Shown: positions 50,108-60,490 of the stretch, in pieces
How the letters are laid out: the number at the start of each line of letters is the position of its first letter
Numbering within the stretch: position 1 is the first letter of the stretch
Source of the DNA: Paracoccaceae bacterium
Lineage (GTDB): Bacteria; Pseudomonadota; Alphaproteobacteria; Rhodobacterales; Rhodobacteraceae
Direction of reading: 5' to 3'
Length of the DNA stretch: 64,000 bases
Assembly (NCBI GenBank): GCA_024742695.1
Contig: JANSXY010000010.1
Coordinates: forward strand, 50,554 to 114,553
The notes under the pieces: model-generated
The model's input: only the letters and a program-made list of their open reading frames with translations
Databases searched by the model: none
What the model was told of the DNA's origin: nothing
Program-made: the position numbers and the translations under genes

Positions 50108-52402
50108 CTATGCCGCCCCGCCACCCCCGGCCGCCTGCAACCAGGCCCAGACCCGTTGCGGCGTGAACGGCATCTGCACCTCGCGCACGCCGCGATCCCA
50201 CAGCGCGTCCAGCACCGCGTTCGACACCGCCGCGATCGCGCCCACCGTGCCGGCCTCGCCGCAGCCCTTCATCCCCAGCACGTTGGCGGTGGAGGGCACC
50301 GGTTCGGTGGTGAAGCGGATGAACGGCATGTCGTCGGCGCGTGGCATCGCGTAATCCATGAAGCTGGCCGACAGAAGCTGGCCCTGCGGATCGTGCACCG
50401 CGCATTCCGTCACCGCCTGGCCCAGCCCCTGCGCGATCCCGCCATGCACCTGCCCCTCCACCAGCATCGGGTGGATCAGGTTGCCGAAATCGTCGGTGAC
50501 GGTATAGCGCTCTACCGCCACCGCGCCGGTCTCGGGGTCGACCTCCACCTCGACGGCATGGGCCCCGTTCGGAAACGACCGGCCGGGCAGCGTGGTGCGT
50601 TCGTGGTGGCGCAGCAGGTCGGTGCGGCCCGCGGCGCGGGCGGCCTCGGCGGCCTCCATCATCGTCATCACCCGGTTCGAGGCCCCGGCGCGGAACGCCC
50701 CGTCCTCGAACTCCACCGCCTCGGGCCCGGCCCCGAGTTCGCCGGCGACGAAGGGGGTGAAGGCGGCGATCATCTTCTTCACCGTGGCCACGGTGGCCGA
50801 GTTCTGCACGGTGGCGGAGCGTGACCCGCCGGTGCCGCCGCCCTTCCTGATCCGGTCGCTGTCCCCCTGCACCACGCGGATCGCCTCGAAGGGAATGCCG
50901 CTTTGGTCGGCAAGGAACTGGGCGAAGGTGGTTTCGTGCCCCTGCCCGTTCGACTGTGTGCCGACCAGCAGCGAGACGGTGCCATCCTCTTCGAAGATCA
51001 CCTCGGCCGCTTCCGACGGATCGCCGAGGATCGACTCGATGTAAAAGCATGTGCCCAGCCCGCGCAGCCTTCCGGCCGCCGCCGAGGCCGCCTTGCGCGC
51101 CGGATAGCCCGCCAGGTCGGCCTCTTCCGCCAGCCGCGCCGCGACGCGGGGAAAATCGCCCACGTCATAGGTTTCGCCCGAGGCGGTCTTGTAGGGGAAT
51201 TCGCGGATGTAGCTTTTCGCGCGCAACTCCCACGGGTCCAGCCCGAACTCGCGCGCGGCCTTGTCGATCAGCCGCTCCAGCGTGGTGATCGCCTCGGGCC
51301 GGCCGGCACCGCGATAGGCGTCGACCTGGGTGGTGTTGGTGTAGATGCCGCGCGCCAGCACATGCACCGTCTGGATGTCGTAGACCCCGGTCAGCACCCG
51401 CGCCGCGACGGACGACTGGATCGCCTGCGCGAAGCTCGAGCAATAGGCGCCGAGGTTCGACAGGATGTTCACCCGGTAGGCGGTGATCCGGTGATCGGCG
51501 TCGAAGGCCAGTTCCGCCTCGGCCACCAGGTCGCGCCCGGCATTGTCGGTCAGCATCGCCTCGGTCCGCTCCGACATCCAGCGCACCGGCCGGCCCAGCG
51601 CGCGGGCGGCATGGGCGATGGTCAGGTACTCGGGATGCGCGAAGGATTTCATGCCGAACCCGCCGCCGACATCGGGGTTGGTGACGCGCACCGCCTCGTT
51701 CGGCAGGCCCATCTGGGCGGCCAGTTCGTCGCGCACGCCCCAAACGCCCTGGCCGTTGAAACAGAAATGCAGCCGCGCGCCATCCCATTCGGCATAGGCG
51801 CCGCGCGGTTCCATCGAATTCGCGATGACCCGGTTATGGTCGGTCCTGAGCGTGACGCGATGCGCCGCGGCGGCAAAGGCCGCCTCCGTCGCCGCCGCAT
51901 CGCCCAGTTCCCAGGTGTAGGCGACGTTGTCGGGGGTTTCGGGATGCAGCGCCGGCCCGCCGGGCGCCAGCGCGACATGCACCGGCAAGTCCTCGTAATC
52001 GACCATCACCGCCTCGGCGGCATCCTTCGCCTCGGCCAGGCTGCGCGCCACGACGCAGGCCACCGGCTCGCCGACGAACCGCACCCGGTCGCGGGCCAGC
52101 ACCGGCCGTTCCGGCGCCGGGGCGTTTTCGCCGCCGGGCTGCCTGACGGTCGCGTAGCGCATCGCGACGGTCAGGCCCGCGGCCTCGAGGTCCGCCAGCG
52201 TGTAGATGCCTTCGACGCCGGGCATCGCCCGCGCATCGTCGGCGTCGATCCCGGTGATCGTGGCATGGGCGACCGGCGCGCGCACGAAGACGGCAAAGAG
52301 CGCGTCGGCGGGCGCGATATCGTCGACATAGCGGCCGTGGCCGGTCAGGAACCGGATGTCCTCCACCCGCCTGACCGTCTGGCTTTTCCCGAACTCCGAC
52401 AT
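50108..52402 (-). CDS. Molybdenum hydroxylase large subunit (xanthine dehydrogenase/CoxL family), unaccompanied
   Basis: A 764-residue molybdopterin-binding subunit of the xanthine dehydrogenase family. Motifs include VGEPVACVVA, NPDVGGGFGMKSF, AYRGAGRPEA, GTQSNGQGHETTFAQ and the late KGCGEAGTVGA with the conserved Glu. It lacks the VAYRCSFR loop of form I CO dehydrogenase, so CO oxidation is unlikely; the loop is of the form II or generic hydroxylase type. Normally FAD and 2Fe-2S subunits are encoded alongside, but none is here. The partners may be elsewhere or it may be non-standard. It is convergent with the thioesterase gene and co-directional with the decarboxylase gene. Confidence 0.88.
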   Translation of the reverse strand: MSEFGKSQTVRRVEDIRFLTGHGRYVDDIAPADALFAVFVRAPVAHATITGIDADDARAMPGVEGIYTLADLEAAGLTVAMRYATVRQPGGENAPAPERPVLARDRVRFVGEPVACVVARSLAEAKDAAEAVMVDYEDLPVHVALAPGGPALHPETPDNVAYTWELGDAAATEAAFAAAAHRVTLRTDHNRVIANSMEPRGAYAEWDGARLHFCFNGQGVWGVRDELAAQMGLPNEAVRVTNPDVGGGFGMKSFAHPEYLTIAHAARALGRPVRWMSERTEAMLTDNAGRDLVAEAELAFDADHRITAYRVNILSNLGAYCSSFAQAIQSSVAARVLTGVYDIQTVHVLARGIYTNTTQVDAYRGAGRPEAITTLERLIDKAAREFGLDPWELRAKSYIREFPYKTASGETYDVGDFPRVAARLAEEADLAGYPARKAASAAAGRLRGLGTCFYIESILGDPSEAAEVIFEEDGTVSLLVGTQSNGQGHETTFAQFLADQSGIPFEAIRVVQGDSDRIRKGGGTGGSRSATVQNSATVATVKKMIAAFTPFVAGELGAGPEAVEFEDGAFRAGASNRVMTMMEAAEAARAAGRTDLLRHHERTTLPGRSFPNGAHAVEVEVDPETGAVAVERYTVTDDFGNLIHPMLVEGQVHGGIAQGLGQAVTECAVHDPQGQLLSASFMDYAMPRADDMPFIRFTTEPVPSTANVLGMKGCGEAGTVGAIAAVSNAVLDALWDRGVREVQMPFTPQRVWAWLQAAGGGGAA

Positions 52403-52477
52403 CGCCGCCTCCGATTTGCCTCGGGGCGGAGCCTAGCCGCCGGGCGGGCGATGTCCAGCCCGCCGGGCCGCGCGGGG

Positions 52478-53623
52478 TCAGGCGCGCAGCCGCATGGCGG
52501 TGGCCAGTTGCAGATCGCCGAACCCGTTGAAGCGGGTGTTGGTGACGGTGGTATAGGCGCCCATCCCGTGCACCAGGATGAAATCGCCCTCGGCCAGGTC
52601 GGCGGGCAGCGCGATCTCGCCCGGCAACCGGTCGACACTGTCGCAGGTCGGCCCGAACACGACGCGGCCGACCGGCGCGCAGGCGCGCGGATGACCATCG
52701 GGCGCAAGCGCCTCGATCCGGTCCACGGCCCCGATCAGCGGCATCTCGGCCAGCCCGCCATAGACACCGTCGTTCAGGAACACATGGCTGTCGTCGCGGA
52801 TCGCCTTCACGCGGGCGGCCAGCGAAAACGCTTCGGCCACCATGCCCCGGCCCGGCTCGCAGACCAGCGCCGGGCGCTGCGCGCCGAACGCCTCGGTCGC
52901 GACCCGGTCGATCAGGGCGAAGATCGATTCGAGCTGCGGCGCATGGGCCGCCGCGCGATGCGCCGGGAAGCCGCCGCCGACATTGAGCCGCTCGGCGCGC
53001 ACGCCGGCACGCTCGCAGATCCCGGCCGCGGTGCGGATATACGCGTCCCAGGCCATCGGATCGGTGCACTGGGTGCCGGGATGGAAGGTCAGCGACGGGA
53101 TGAAGCCCGCGCGCGCCGCCTCGGCCAGAAGATCGGCGGCCAGATCGGGCGTGGCGCCGAACTTCGCGCCGAAATCATAGGCCGCGCCGGTGACCGGCAG
53201 CTTGAAGCGCACGGAAATCTCGGTGCCCTCGATCGGCACGAGCGCCGCCAGCTTCGCCAGTTCCGACCGGCTGTCGACCGAATAGGAGCGCACGCCATGC
53301 GCCACGGCAACGGCGATCTCGGCCCGCGACCGGACCGGGTTGTTGTAATGCATCGCCGCCCCCGGCGCGATCCGGGCGATCATCTCGATCTCGGCCGGCG
53401 AGGCGACGTCGAAGCCGCGGATGCCGGCGGCGACGAGGTTCTCGATCACCATCTCGTCCGGGTTGGCCTTGACCGCGTAGGTCACCAGCCCCGGAAATCC
53501 ATCCAGGAACCGCCGCGCGGTCGCCTGCAGGACCGAGGGCGCGAAGAACAGCACCGGATGTTCCGGCTGCTGCATCCGCAGGTATTCGGGCGGGTTCGCC
53601 CAGATCGTTTTCGTCAGTCCCAT
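52478..53623 (-). CDS. PLP-dependent ornithine/lysine decarboxylase (alanine-racemase fold)
   Basis: A 381-residue fold-type III decarboxylase. PLP-binding K52 lies in TYAVKANPD, GGGFP is the phosphate-binding segment, and the active-site Cys lies in GPTCDSVD, as in eukaryotic-type ODC and bacterial bifunctional lysine/ornithine decarboxylases. It would produce putrescine or cadaverine. The start at 53623 (MGLTKTIW) is standard for this group. It is divergent from an Lrp/AsnC gene across 222 bp, suggesting amino-acid-responsive control. Confidence 0.9.
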   Translation of the reverse strand: MGLTKTIWANPPEYLRMQQPEHPVLFFAPSVLQATARRFLDGFPGLVTYAVKANPDEMVIENLVAAGIRGFDVASPAEIEMIARIAPGAAMHYNNPVRSRAEIAVAVAHGVRSYSVDSRSELAKLAALVPIEGTEISVRFKLPVTGAAYDFGAKFGATPDLAADLLAEAARAGFIPSLTFHPGTQCTDPMAWDAYIRTAAGICERAGVRAERLNVGGGFPAHRAAAHAPQLESIFALIDRVATEAFGAQRPALVCEPGRGMVAEAFSLAARVKAIRDDSHVFLNDGVYGGLAEMPLIGAVDRIEALAPDGHPRACAPVGRVVFGPTCDSVDRLPGEIALPADLAEGDFILVHGMGAYTTVTNTRFNGFGDLQLATAMRLRA

Positions 53624-53802
53624 CGGCGATTCTCCCTTGCCAACAGAACGCAGCCACCTCTTGCCCCTGCACGGGTCGGGAGACGCTTGCGCGTGCCATC
53701 CAACCAGGCCAGGTGCGTATGAGCCGCCCTTTTCCTGAAAACGAGGATGCGGGATATGGGGCACAAATTCACCGATCAAAAGTGTGGATTTGTGGCGCTG
53801 TG

Positions 53803-53817
53803 TCGTTAGAATGACGA
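53803..53817. promoter_or_regulatory. Candidate operator between the decarboxylase and Lrp genes
   Basis: TCGT-TAGAATG-ACGA is an inverted repeat with a 7-bp spacer in an AT-rich stretch 28 bp upstream of the Lrp start. Lrp sites are often degenerate 15-bp palindromes, so this is a plausible autoregulatory and divergent-promoter site. Confidence 0.4.
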
Positions 53818-53845
53818 AACCATCGGTCAATTCGACAGGATCGGC

Positions 53846-54277
53846 ATGGACGACCTCGATCGCGGCATTCTGGCCCTTCTGGGCGCCGACGCCCGGATGT
53901 CCGTCGCGACGCTGGCGCGGCGACTGAAGGTCGCGCGCTCGACGATCCAGGCGCGGCTGGAACGGCTGGAAACCGGCGGGATCATCGCGGGCTACACCGT
54001 GAAACTGGGCGAGGCGGCGCGCGAGGGCCGGATCCGCGCCACCGTTCTGCTGACGATCGAACCGCGCGCCCAGGCCGCGGTGCTAGCGCGGCTCCGCGCG
54101 ATCCCGGAGGTCGAGCGGGTGCACACCACCTCCGGCCGGGTCGACCTGCTGTTGCAGGTCGCCGCGCCATCCACCACCGTGCTCGACGGCGTGCTCGATC
54201 GCGTCGGCGACATCGCCGGGGTGAAGAGCAGCGAAAGCCTGATCCACCTGTCCACCAAGCTGGACCGCGCGGTCTAG
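53846..54277 (+). CDS. Lrp/AsnC-family regulator
   Basis: A 143-residue Lrp-type protein: [41 protein letters not shown] form (residues ~5-43) and a RAM domain ending [19 protein letters not shown]. It is the third Lrp-like regulator in the window, each next to a different catabolic gene. Its target is most likely the divergent decarboxylase gene. It is followed by valS on the same strand with a 73-bp gap. Confidence 0.88.
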   Translation: MDDLDRGILALLGADARMSVATLARRLKVARSTIQARLERLETGGIIAGYTVKLGEAAREGRIRATVLLTIEPRAQAAVLARLRAIPEVERVHTTSGRVDLLLQVAAPSTTVLDGVLDRVGDIAGVKSSESLIHLSTKLDRAV

Positions 54278-54350
54278 CACCGGCCCGCCTCCCTTTCCCT
54301 TCCCGCGCCCGCGCGCTAAACACCGCCCGACAACGACGGGACGCCAGACC

Positions 54351-57300
54351 ATGCCGATGGAAAAGACCTTCGACGCCGCCACCGCAGAGCCGCGCCTTTT
54401 CGAGACCTGGGAGGCGCAGGGCGCCTTCGTCGCCGGGGCCAACGCGAAGCCCGGTGCGGAAACCTTCTGCATCATGATCCCGCCGCCCAACGTCACCGGC
54501 AGCCTGCACATGGGCCACGCCTTCAACAACACCCTGCAGGACGTGCTGGTGCGCTGGCACCGCATGCGCGGCCACGATACGCTGTGGCAGCCCGGCACCG
54601 ACCATGCCGGCATCGCCACCCAGATGGTCGTCGAACGGGCGCTGGCGCAGGCCGGCGAACCGGGCCGCCGCGAGATGGGCCGCGCCGCCTTCGTCGACCG
54701 GGTCTGGCAGCAGAAACAGGCCTCGGAAGGCACGATCCTCGGCCAGCTCAAGCGGCTGGGCGCATCCTGCGACTTCTCGCGCACCGCCTTCACGATGGAC
54801 GAGAATTTCCACGACGCGGTGCTCAAGGTCTTCGTCGACATGTACCGCAAGGGGCTGATCTACCGCGGCAAGCGGCTGGTCAATTGGGATCCGCATTTCG
54901 AAACCGCGATCTCCGATCTCGAGGTCGAGAACATCGAGACCGCGGGCCAGATGTGGCATTTCAAGTACCCGCTGGCCGGCGGCGAGACCTATGTCTACGT
55001 CGAGCGCGATGCCGACGGCGCCGTGGTGCTGGAAGAAGAGCGCGACTACATCTCGATCGCCACCACCCGGCCAGAGACGATGCTGGGCGACGGCGCGGTG
55101 GCCGTGCATCCCGATGACGAACGCTATGCGCCGATCGTCGGCAAGCTTTGCGAGATTCCGGTCGGCCCGCGCGAACACCGCCGGCTGATCCCGATCATCG
55201 CCGACGAGTACCCCGATCCGGCCTTCGGTTCGGGCGCGGTGAAGATCACCGGCGCGCATGATTTCAACGACTACGCGGTGGCGAAACGCGGCGGCATCCC
55301 CTGCTACCGGCTGATGGACACCAAGGGCCACATGCGGGCCGACGGCGAGGCCTATGCCATCGCCGCCGCCCATGCCCAGGGCATCGCCGAGGGCGCGGCC
55401 TTCACCGAGGACGAGGTCGACATGCTCAACCTCGTGCCCGATCACCTGCGCGGCCTCGACCGGTTCGAGGCGCGCCGCCGCGTCGTGGACGAGATCACCG
55501 CCGAAGGCCTCGCCGTGATGACCCGCGCCGACGATCCGCGGCTGGGCAAGGCGGCGGTGAAGCCCGGCGACGAGGGCGCCGGGGCCGAGGTTCCGCTGGT
55601 CGAGGCGAAGCCGGTCATGCAGCCCTTCGGCGACCGATCGAAGGTCGTGATCGAACCGATGCTGACCGACCAGTGGTTCGTCGATACCGCGAAGATCGTC
55701 GGCCCGGCGCTCGACGCGGTGCGCGACGGGCGCACCACGATCCTGCCGGAACAGCACGAGAAGGTGTATTTCCACTGGCTCGAGAACATCGAACCCTGGT
55801 GCATCTCGCGTCAGCTGTGGTGGGGCCATCAGATCCCGGTCTGGTACGGGCTGGACCTCGCCGCGCCGCATTTCGCCGATGACGAGGGCGACGGCGCGCT
55901 CGACGAGGTCGAGATGCTGCGCCTGCTGGTCGGCGATCTCGTCGGCCGCGGCGAACATGCCGAATGCGCGCATGATTTCGCCGCCGTCAGCGCCCGTTTC
56001 GCGGACATGCTGGCCGGCCTTCCGGTGCCGCTGAACCATGCCCGCATCGTCGAGGTCGAGGACCGGCACGCCGCGATCGAGGCCTTCGCGCAATCGCTGG
56101 CCGTCTACGAGGTCGGCCAGGATCCCACCGCGCTGGTCTACCCGGTCTGGCGCGATCCCGACGTGCTGGATACCTGGTTCTCCTCCGGCCTGTGGCCGAT
56201 CGGCACGCTGGGCTGGCCGCACGACACGCCGGAACTGCGCCGCTACTTCCCCACGGATGTGCTGATCACCGGCTTCGACATCATCTTCTTCTGGGTCGCC
56301 CGGATGATGATGATGCAGCTTGCCGTGGTCGGCGAGGTGCCGTTCCACACCGTCTATGTCCACGCCCTGGTGCGCGACGAGAAGGGCAAGAAGATGTCCA
56401 AGTCGCTGGGCAACGTGCTCGACCCGCTCGACCTGATCGACGATTACGGCGCGGACGCGGTGCGCTTCACCCTGACCGCGATGGCGGCGATGGGCCGCGA
56501 CCTGAAGCTCTCGAAGGACCGGATCGCGGGCTATCGCAACTTCGGCACGAAACTGTGGAACGCGACCCGCTTCGCCGAGATGAACGGCGTCTTCGACGCG
56601 CCGCGCGCCGACGGCATTCCCGCGCCCACCCGCACCGCCAGCCGCTGGATCATCGGCGAGACGGCGCGCACCCGCGAAACCGTCGATGCCGCGCTTTCGG
56701 CCTTCCGGTTCAACGACGCGGCCGGGGCGCTTTACGGCTTCGTCTGGGGCAAGGTCTGCGACTGGTACGTGGAATTCGCCAAGCCGCTGCTGGCCGATCC
56801 CGAGGCGGCGGCGGAAACCAGGGCGACGATGGCATGGGTTCTGGACCAGTGCTACCTGATGCTGCACCCGATCATGCCCTTCGTGACCGAGGAGCTTTGG
56901 GGCCTGACCGCCGAACGCGCCGAGCTTCTGGCGCTGTCGGACTGGCCCGACTATGCCGCCGCCGATCTCGCCGATGCCGAGGCCGACCGCGAGATGTCCT
57001 GGGTGATCGGCCTGATCGAGGGGATCCGCTCGGCCCGCGCCCAGGTGCACGTGCCCGTTGGCCTCACCCTGCCGCTGGTCGCCACCTCGTGGGACGCCCG
57101 CGCCCGCGCCGCCTTCGACCGCAACGCCGCGCTGATCTGCCGGCTCGCCCGCGTCGAGGCGCCGGTGGAAGGCCCGGCGCCGAAGGGCGCGATCAGCGTG
57201 GCCGCCGAGGGCGCGGCCTTCGCCCTGCCGCTGGAGGGCGCGATCGACATCGCCGAGGAACGCGCGCGGCTGACCAAGGCGCTGGAAAAGCTCGACAAGG

Positions 57301-57455
57301 AACTGGCAGGGCTGCGCGGCCGCCTGGCGAACCCGAAATTCGTCGAAAGCGCCCCGCCCGAAGTGGTCGAGGACAGCCGCGAGGCGCTCGCCCAGGGCGA
57401 GGAGGAGGCCGGCAAGGTCCGCGCCGCGCTCGACCGGCTGGCGGAACTGGGCTGA
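54351..57455 (+). CDS. valS: Valyl-tRNA synthetase
   Basis: A 1034-residue class I synthetase that charges tRNA-Val. The HIGH motif is HMGH (53-56) and the KMSKS motif is intact in [12 protein letters not shown]. An editing domain (CP1, about 200-400) lies between, followed by the anticodon-binding domain and a C-terminal coiled-coil arm ([20 protein letters not shown]), the standard ValRS tail. The catalytic core contains an insertion of about 80 residues after [11 protein letters not shown], longer than in E. coli ValRS and seen in some Alphaproteobacteria. The start at 54351 is the best-placed ATG. Confidence 0.96.
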   Translation: MPMEKTFDAATAEPRLFETWEAQGAFVAGANAKPGAETFCIMIPPPNVTGSLHMGHAFNNTLQDVLVRWHRMRGHDTLWQPGTDHAGIATQMVVERALAQAGEPGRREMGRAAFVDRVWQQKQASEGTILGQLKRLGASCDFSRTAFTMDENFHDAVLKVFVDMYRKGLIYRGKRLVNWDPHFETAISDLEVENIETAGQMWHFKYPLAGGETYVYVERDADGAVVLEEERDYISIATTRPETMLGDGAVAVHPDDERYAPIVGKLCEIPVGPREHRRLIPIIADEYPDPAFGSGAVKITGAHDFNDYAVAKRGGIPCYRLMDTKGHMRADGEAYAIAAAHAQGIAEGAAFTEDEVDMLNLVPDHLRGLDRFEARRRVVDEITAEGLAVMTRADDPRLGKAAVKPGDEGAGAEVPLVEAKPVMQPFGDRSKVVIEPMLTDQWFVDTAKIVGPALDAVRDGRTTILPEQHEKVYFHWLENIEPWCISRQLWWGHQIPVWYGLDLAAPHFADDEGDGALDEVEMLRLLVGDLVGRGEHAECAHDFAAVSARFADMLAGLPVPLNHARIVEVEDRHAAIEAFAQSLAVYEVGQDPTALVYPVWRDPDVLDTWFSSGLWPIGTLGWPHDTPELRRYFPTDVLITGFDIIFFWVARMMMMQLAVVGEVPFHTVYVHALVRDEKGKKMSKSLGNVLDPLDLIDDYGADAVRFTLTAMAAMGRDLKLSKDRIAGYRNFGTKLWNATRFAEMNGVFDAPRADGIPAPTRTASRWIIGETARTRETVDAALSAFRFNDAAGALYGFVWGKVCDWYVEFAKPLLADPEAAAETRATMAWVLDQCYLMLHPIMPFVTEELWGLTAERAELLALSDWPDYAAADLADAEADREMSWVIGLIEGIRSARAQVHVPVGLTLPLVATSWDARARAAFDRNAALICRLARVEAPVEGPAPKGAISVAAEGAAFALPLEGAIDIAEERARLTKALEKLDKELAGLRGRLANPKFVESAPPEVVEDSREALAQGEEEAGKVRAALDRLAELG

Positions 57456-57490
57456 CGGGCCTGATTTTGGTCGGGAAGTATCCTGGGGGG

Positions 57491-57525
57491 CGGCCGCCGA
57501 AGGCGGCCGGGGGGCAAAGCCCCCC
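57491..57525. terminator. Two perfect hairpins after valS
   Basis: CGGCCGCC-GAA-GGCGGCCG (57491-57509) and GGGGGGC-AAA-GCCCCCC (57509-57525) are adjacent perfect stems beginning 36 bp after the valS stop. There is no T run. Similar GC-only stem-loops are common as 3' ends or dispersed palindromes in this group. Confidence 0.6.
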
Positions 57526-57588
57526 GCCGCCGCCCGCTGCCCCGCGCCGGTGCTGGACAAGCCCCCCCGCTTCGGGCCAGATCGCGCC

Positions 57589-58701
57589 ATGACAGGACCG
57601 CGCTACACCGATCTCGCAGCCTCGCTGCCCGCTACCGTGCCCTTCGTCGGCCCCGAGGCGCAGGAACGCCGCATCGGCCGGCCGTTCCGGGCCCGGCTGG
57701 GGGCCAACGAATCCGGCTTCGGCCCCTCGCCGAAGGCGATCGCCGCGATGCAGGCGGCCGCGGCCGAGGCCTGGATGTACGGCGACCCGGAAAACCATGA
57801 CCTGAAGGCGGCGCTGGCCGCCCATCACGGCATCGCGCCGGAAAACATCGTCGTCGGCGAGGGGATCGACGGGCTTCTGGGCTACCTCGTGCGGCTGCTC
57901 GTCGGCCCCGGCGACCCGGTGGTGACCTCGGATGGCGCCTATCCGACCTTCAACTACCATGTCGCGGGCTTCGGCGGCGTCCTGCACAAGGTGCCCTATC
58001 GCGGCGACGCGGAAGACCCGGAGGCGCTGGTCGCGAAAGCGGTCCGGACCGGCGCGAAACTGGTCTATCTCGCCAATCCCGACAACCCGATGGGATCGTG
58101 GCACGGCGCGGCGACGATTGCCGCGATGATCGACGCGTTGCCGGAGGGCACGGTTCTGGCCCTCGACGAGGCCTATGTCGACCTCGCGCCCGAGGGGACC
58201 GCGCCGGCGGTCGCGCCGGATGATCCCCGCGTGATCCGGTTTCGGACCTTTTCCAAGGCGCATGGCCTCGCCGGGGCGCGGGTGGGTTATGCGCTGGCCG
58301 CGCCCGATCTGATCCGCGCCTTCGACAAGGTGCGCAACCATTTCGGCATGTGCCGGATCAGCCAGGCCGGGGCGCTGGCGGCGCTTGCCGATGCCGCGTG
58401 GTTCGCCGATGTCCGCGCCGAGGTCGCCGCCGCGCGCGACCGGATCGCCGCCATCGCGGCCGAGAACGGCCTTGCCGCGCTGCCCTCGGCCACCAATTTC
58501 GTCGCGATCGACTGTGGCGCGAACGGCGATTTCGCGCGCCGGGTGCTGGCGGAACTGGTCGCGCGCGGGATCTTCGTGCGCATGCCCTTCGTCGCGCCGC
58601 AGGATCGCTGCATCCGCGTCAGCTGCGGCCCGGCCGCGGCGCTCGACGCCTTCGCCGAGGCCCTGCCCGAGGCGCTGGCCGCCGCCCGCGCGGGCGGCTG
58701 A
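57589..58701 (+). CDS. HisC-like class I/II aminotransferase
   Basis: A 370-residue PLP enzyme of the histidinol-phosphate aminotransferase family. [14 protein letters not shown] is the N-terminal substrate loop, [11 protein letters not shown] the NPxNP signature, LDEAYVDL the Asp pairing with PLP, and the Lys Schiff-base site is in [14 protein letters not shown]. It may serve histidine synthesis or, as a second HisC-like copy, amino-acid transamination; it is not in a his operon here. The start at 57589 (MTGPRYTD) is the usual one. Confidence 0.88.
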   Translation: MTGPRYTDLAASLPATVPFVGPEAQERRIGRPFRARLGANESGFGPSPKAIAAMQAAAAEAWMYGDPENHDLKAALAAHHGIAPENIVVGEGIDGLLGYLVRLLVGPGDPVVTSDGAYPTFNYHVAGFGGVLHKVPYRGDAEDPEALVAKAVRTGAKLVYLANPDNPMGSWHGAATIAAMIDALPEGTVLALDEAYVDLAPEGTAPAVAPDDPRVIRFRTFSKAHGLAGARVGYALAAPDLIRAFDKVRNHFGMCRISQAGALAALADAAWFADVRAEVAAARDRIAAIAAENGLAALPSATNFVAIDCGANGDFARRVLAELVARGIFVRMPFVAPQDRCIRVSCGPAAALDAFAEALPEALAAARAGG

Positions 58702-58780
58702 GCGGACTTCACCGCGAGTTGACTTGCGCGGCGGCCGGAGAGCGGTTCAATCGCCGCACCGTCCCGTCCCAGAGGATCCC

Positions 58781-59152
58781 ATGAACCGCAGACAGTTGCT
58801 CGCCGCCGGTGTCGCCCTGCCCGCGGCGGCCGCGGCCGGCCATGCCCAGACCGCCGATCATTCCGGCCATGCCGGCCATGCGATGCCGGCGCCCGACACC
58901 CCGGCCACCCGCGCCTTCGTCGAGGCGAACGCCCGGATGCATGCCGGCATGGCGATCCCGTTCACCGGCGACGCCGATATCGATTTCGTCGCGGGCATGA
59001 TCCCGCACCACCAGGGCGCGGTCGACATGGCGCGGATCGTCATCGAACACGGGGCCGACCCGGAGGTTCGGGCCTTTGCCGAGGCAATCCTCGCCGCGCA
59101 GGAGGCAGAGATCGCGTGGATGCGGGACTGGCTGGACAGGCGCGGCGCCTGA
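58781..59152 (+). CDS. DUF305-family exported protein
   Basis: A 123-residue exported protein. The N-terminus [22 protein letters not shown] is a signal of Tat-like character (RR followed by a hydrophobic stretch). The mature region has HSGHAGHAM, a His/Met-rich segment, then [21 protein letters not shown], the DUF305 signature (HHxxAVxMA). DUF305 proteins often associate with copper handling, and the His/Met content fits; no copper gene is adjacent. It converges with the aminotransferase gene, 6 bp apart. Confidence 0.88.
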   Translation: MNRRQLLAAGVALPAAAAAGHAQTADHSGHAGHAMPAPDTPATRAFVEANARMHAGMAIPFTGDADIDFVAGMIPHHQGAVDMARIVIEHGADPEVRAFAEAILAAQEAEIAWMRDWLDRRGA

Positions 59153-59158
59153 CCCGCG

Positions 59159-60367
59159 TCAGGCCGCCGCCACCACCGCCGCGGCGGCCGCCGCCCCGCC
59201 CGGCCCGTGCGGGATGTCCAGCGCGACCATCCCGGCCTCCATCGTCGCCAGCGTGCCGAGGACGGAATGGGCGTTGACATGGCCCATATGCGCCACCCTG
59301 AGCCAGGCGTGGTACTCGGGCTCCGCCGGCAGCGCCATACCCAGCCCGATGCCCAGCGTCAGGCCGGCCTCGCGTTCGCACCACTCCCGCAGCCGCGTCG
59401 CGGCCCCCTCGGGCCCGCCGATCCGCGCCGAGGTGACGGAATGGCCGCGCGCGGCCGCGTCGGCGATGTTGAGCCGGACGCCGCTGTCGCCCCGGCCCCA
59501 GGCCTCGAAAGCGGCCCAGACCGCGCGGGCGAGCGTGGCGTGCCGCGCCCAGACATGCGGCAGCCCCTCCTCGTCCAGCAGCATCGTCAGCGCCTCGCGC
59601 AGCCCGTAGATGTGATGCGTGGGCGCGGTGCCGCAGAACTGCTGCCAGTATTCCTCGGCGAAGGCGCGCGGCGCCCAGTCCCAGTAGGGGGTTTTCAGAT
59701 CGGCGTGGCGCGACACGTCCAGCGCCTTGTCGGAAAACCACAAGAGCCCCAGCCCCGGCGGCGTCATCAGCCCCTTCTGGCTGGCCGCCACGGTGACATC
59801 GACGCCCCAGTCGTCCATCCGGAACGCGTCACAGGCCAGCGAGGCGATGCAGTCGACCGCCAGCAGCGCCGGGTGACCGGCATCGTCGATCGCGGCACGG
59901 ATCGCGGCGATGTCGTTCTTCGCCGTCGAGGAGGTATCGACCTGCGTGACCAGCACCGCGCGGATCTCCCGCGCCCGGTCGGCGGCCAGCGTTTCGGCAA
60001 TTCGGGCGGGATCGGCGGCGGCGGAGCGGCCGAAGTCCAGCAGATCGACCGTCACACCCATCCGCCGCGCGCTTTCGGCCCAGCCATGGCCGAAGCGCCC
60101 GGTCGCCGCCACCAGCGCCCGGTCGCCGCGCGAGAACATGTTGGCATTCGCGGCCTCCCAGGCGGCATGGCCGTTGCCGATGTAGATCGCCGCATGGGCC
60201 GAGGTCAGCGCCACCCGGCGCAGGTCGGGGTACAGGCTGGCCGTGACCTCGTGCAACTCGCCGGCATAGATGTTCGGCGCGGCGCGGTGCATCGCGTTGA
60301 GCACCCGGTCGGGCATCACAGAAGGCCCGGGAATCGCCAGGTAACTCCGCCCCTGTGCCAGACTCAT
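59159..60367 (-). CDS. Class V aminotransferase, alanine/serine-glyoxylate type
   Basis: A 402-residue PLP enzyme of the AGXT/serine-pyruvate aminotransferase family. The Schiff-base Lys is in TVAASQKGLMTPPGLG, with VDCIASLACDAF as the PLP-Asp region and TQVDTSSTAKND upstream. Possible reactions are alanine or serine with glyoxylate to glycine, relevant to photorespiratory-like or serine-cycle metabolism. The C-terminus has an unusual Ala-rich tail. It is divergent from the tyrosine-phosphatase gene. Confidence 0.9.
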   Translation of the reverse strand: MSLAQGRSYLAIPGPSVMPDRVLNAMHRAAPNIYAGELHEVTASLYPDLRRVALTSAHAAIYIGNGHAAWEAANANMFSRGDRALVAATGRFGHGWAESARRMGVTVDLLDFGRSAAADPARIAETLAADRAREIRAVLVTQVDTSSTAKNDIAAIRAAIDDAGHPALLAVDCIASLACDAFRMDDWGVDVTVAASQKGLMTPPGLGLLWFSDKALDVSRHADLKTPYWDWAPRAFAEEYWQQFCGTAPTHHIYGLREALTMLLDEEGLPHVWARHATLARAVWAAFEAWGRGDSGVRLNIADAAARGHSVTSARIGGPEGAATRLREWCEREAGLTLGIGLGMALPAEPEYHAWLRVAHMGHVNAHSVLGTLATMEAGMVALDIPHGPGGAAAAAAVVAAA

Positions 60368-60490
60368 CCGCGCCTCCCGACCTTGCCCGAGGCCCGATGG
60401 GTAGTCCCGCCCCCGCGCAAGGTCAACGGCTTGCCTTGCCAGCCCGGCGATAAGCGGCTAGACGGCCCGCCGCGGGGGACAAAAGGGGCG

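Noticed and set aside
50108..52402. Form I CO dehydrogenase large subunit
   Set aside because: The signature loop is AYRGAGR, not VAYRCSFR, and no CoxM or CoxS gene is adjacent.
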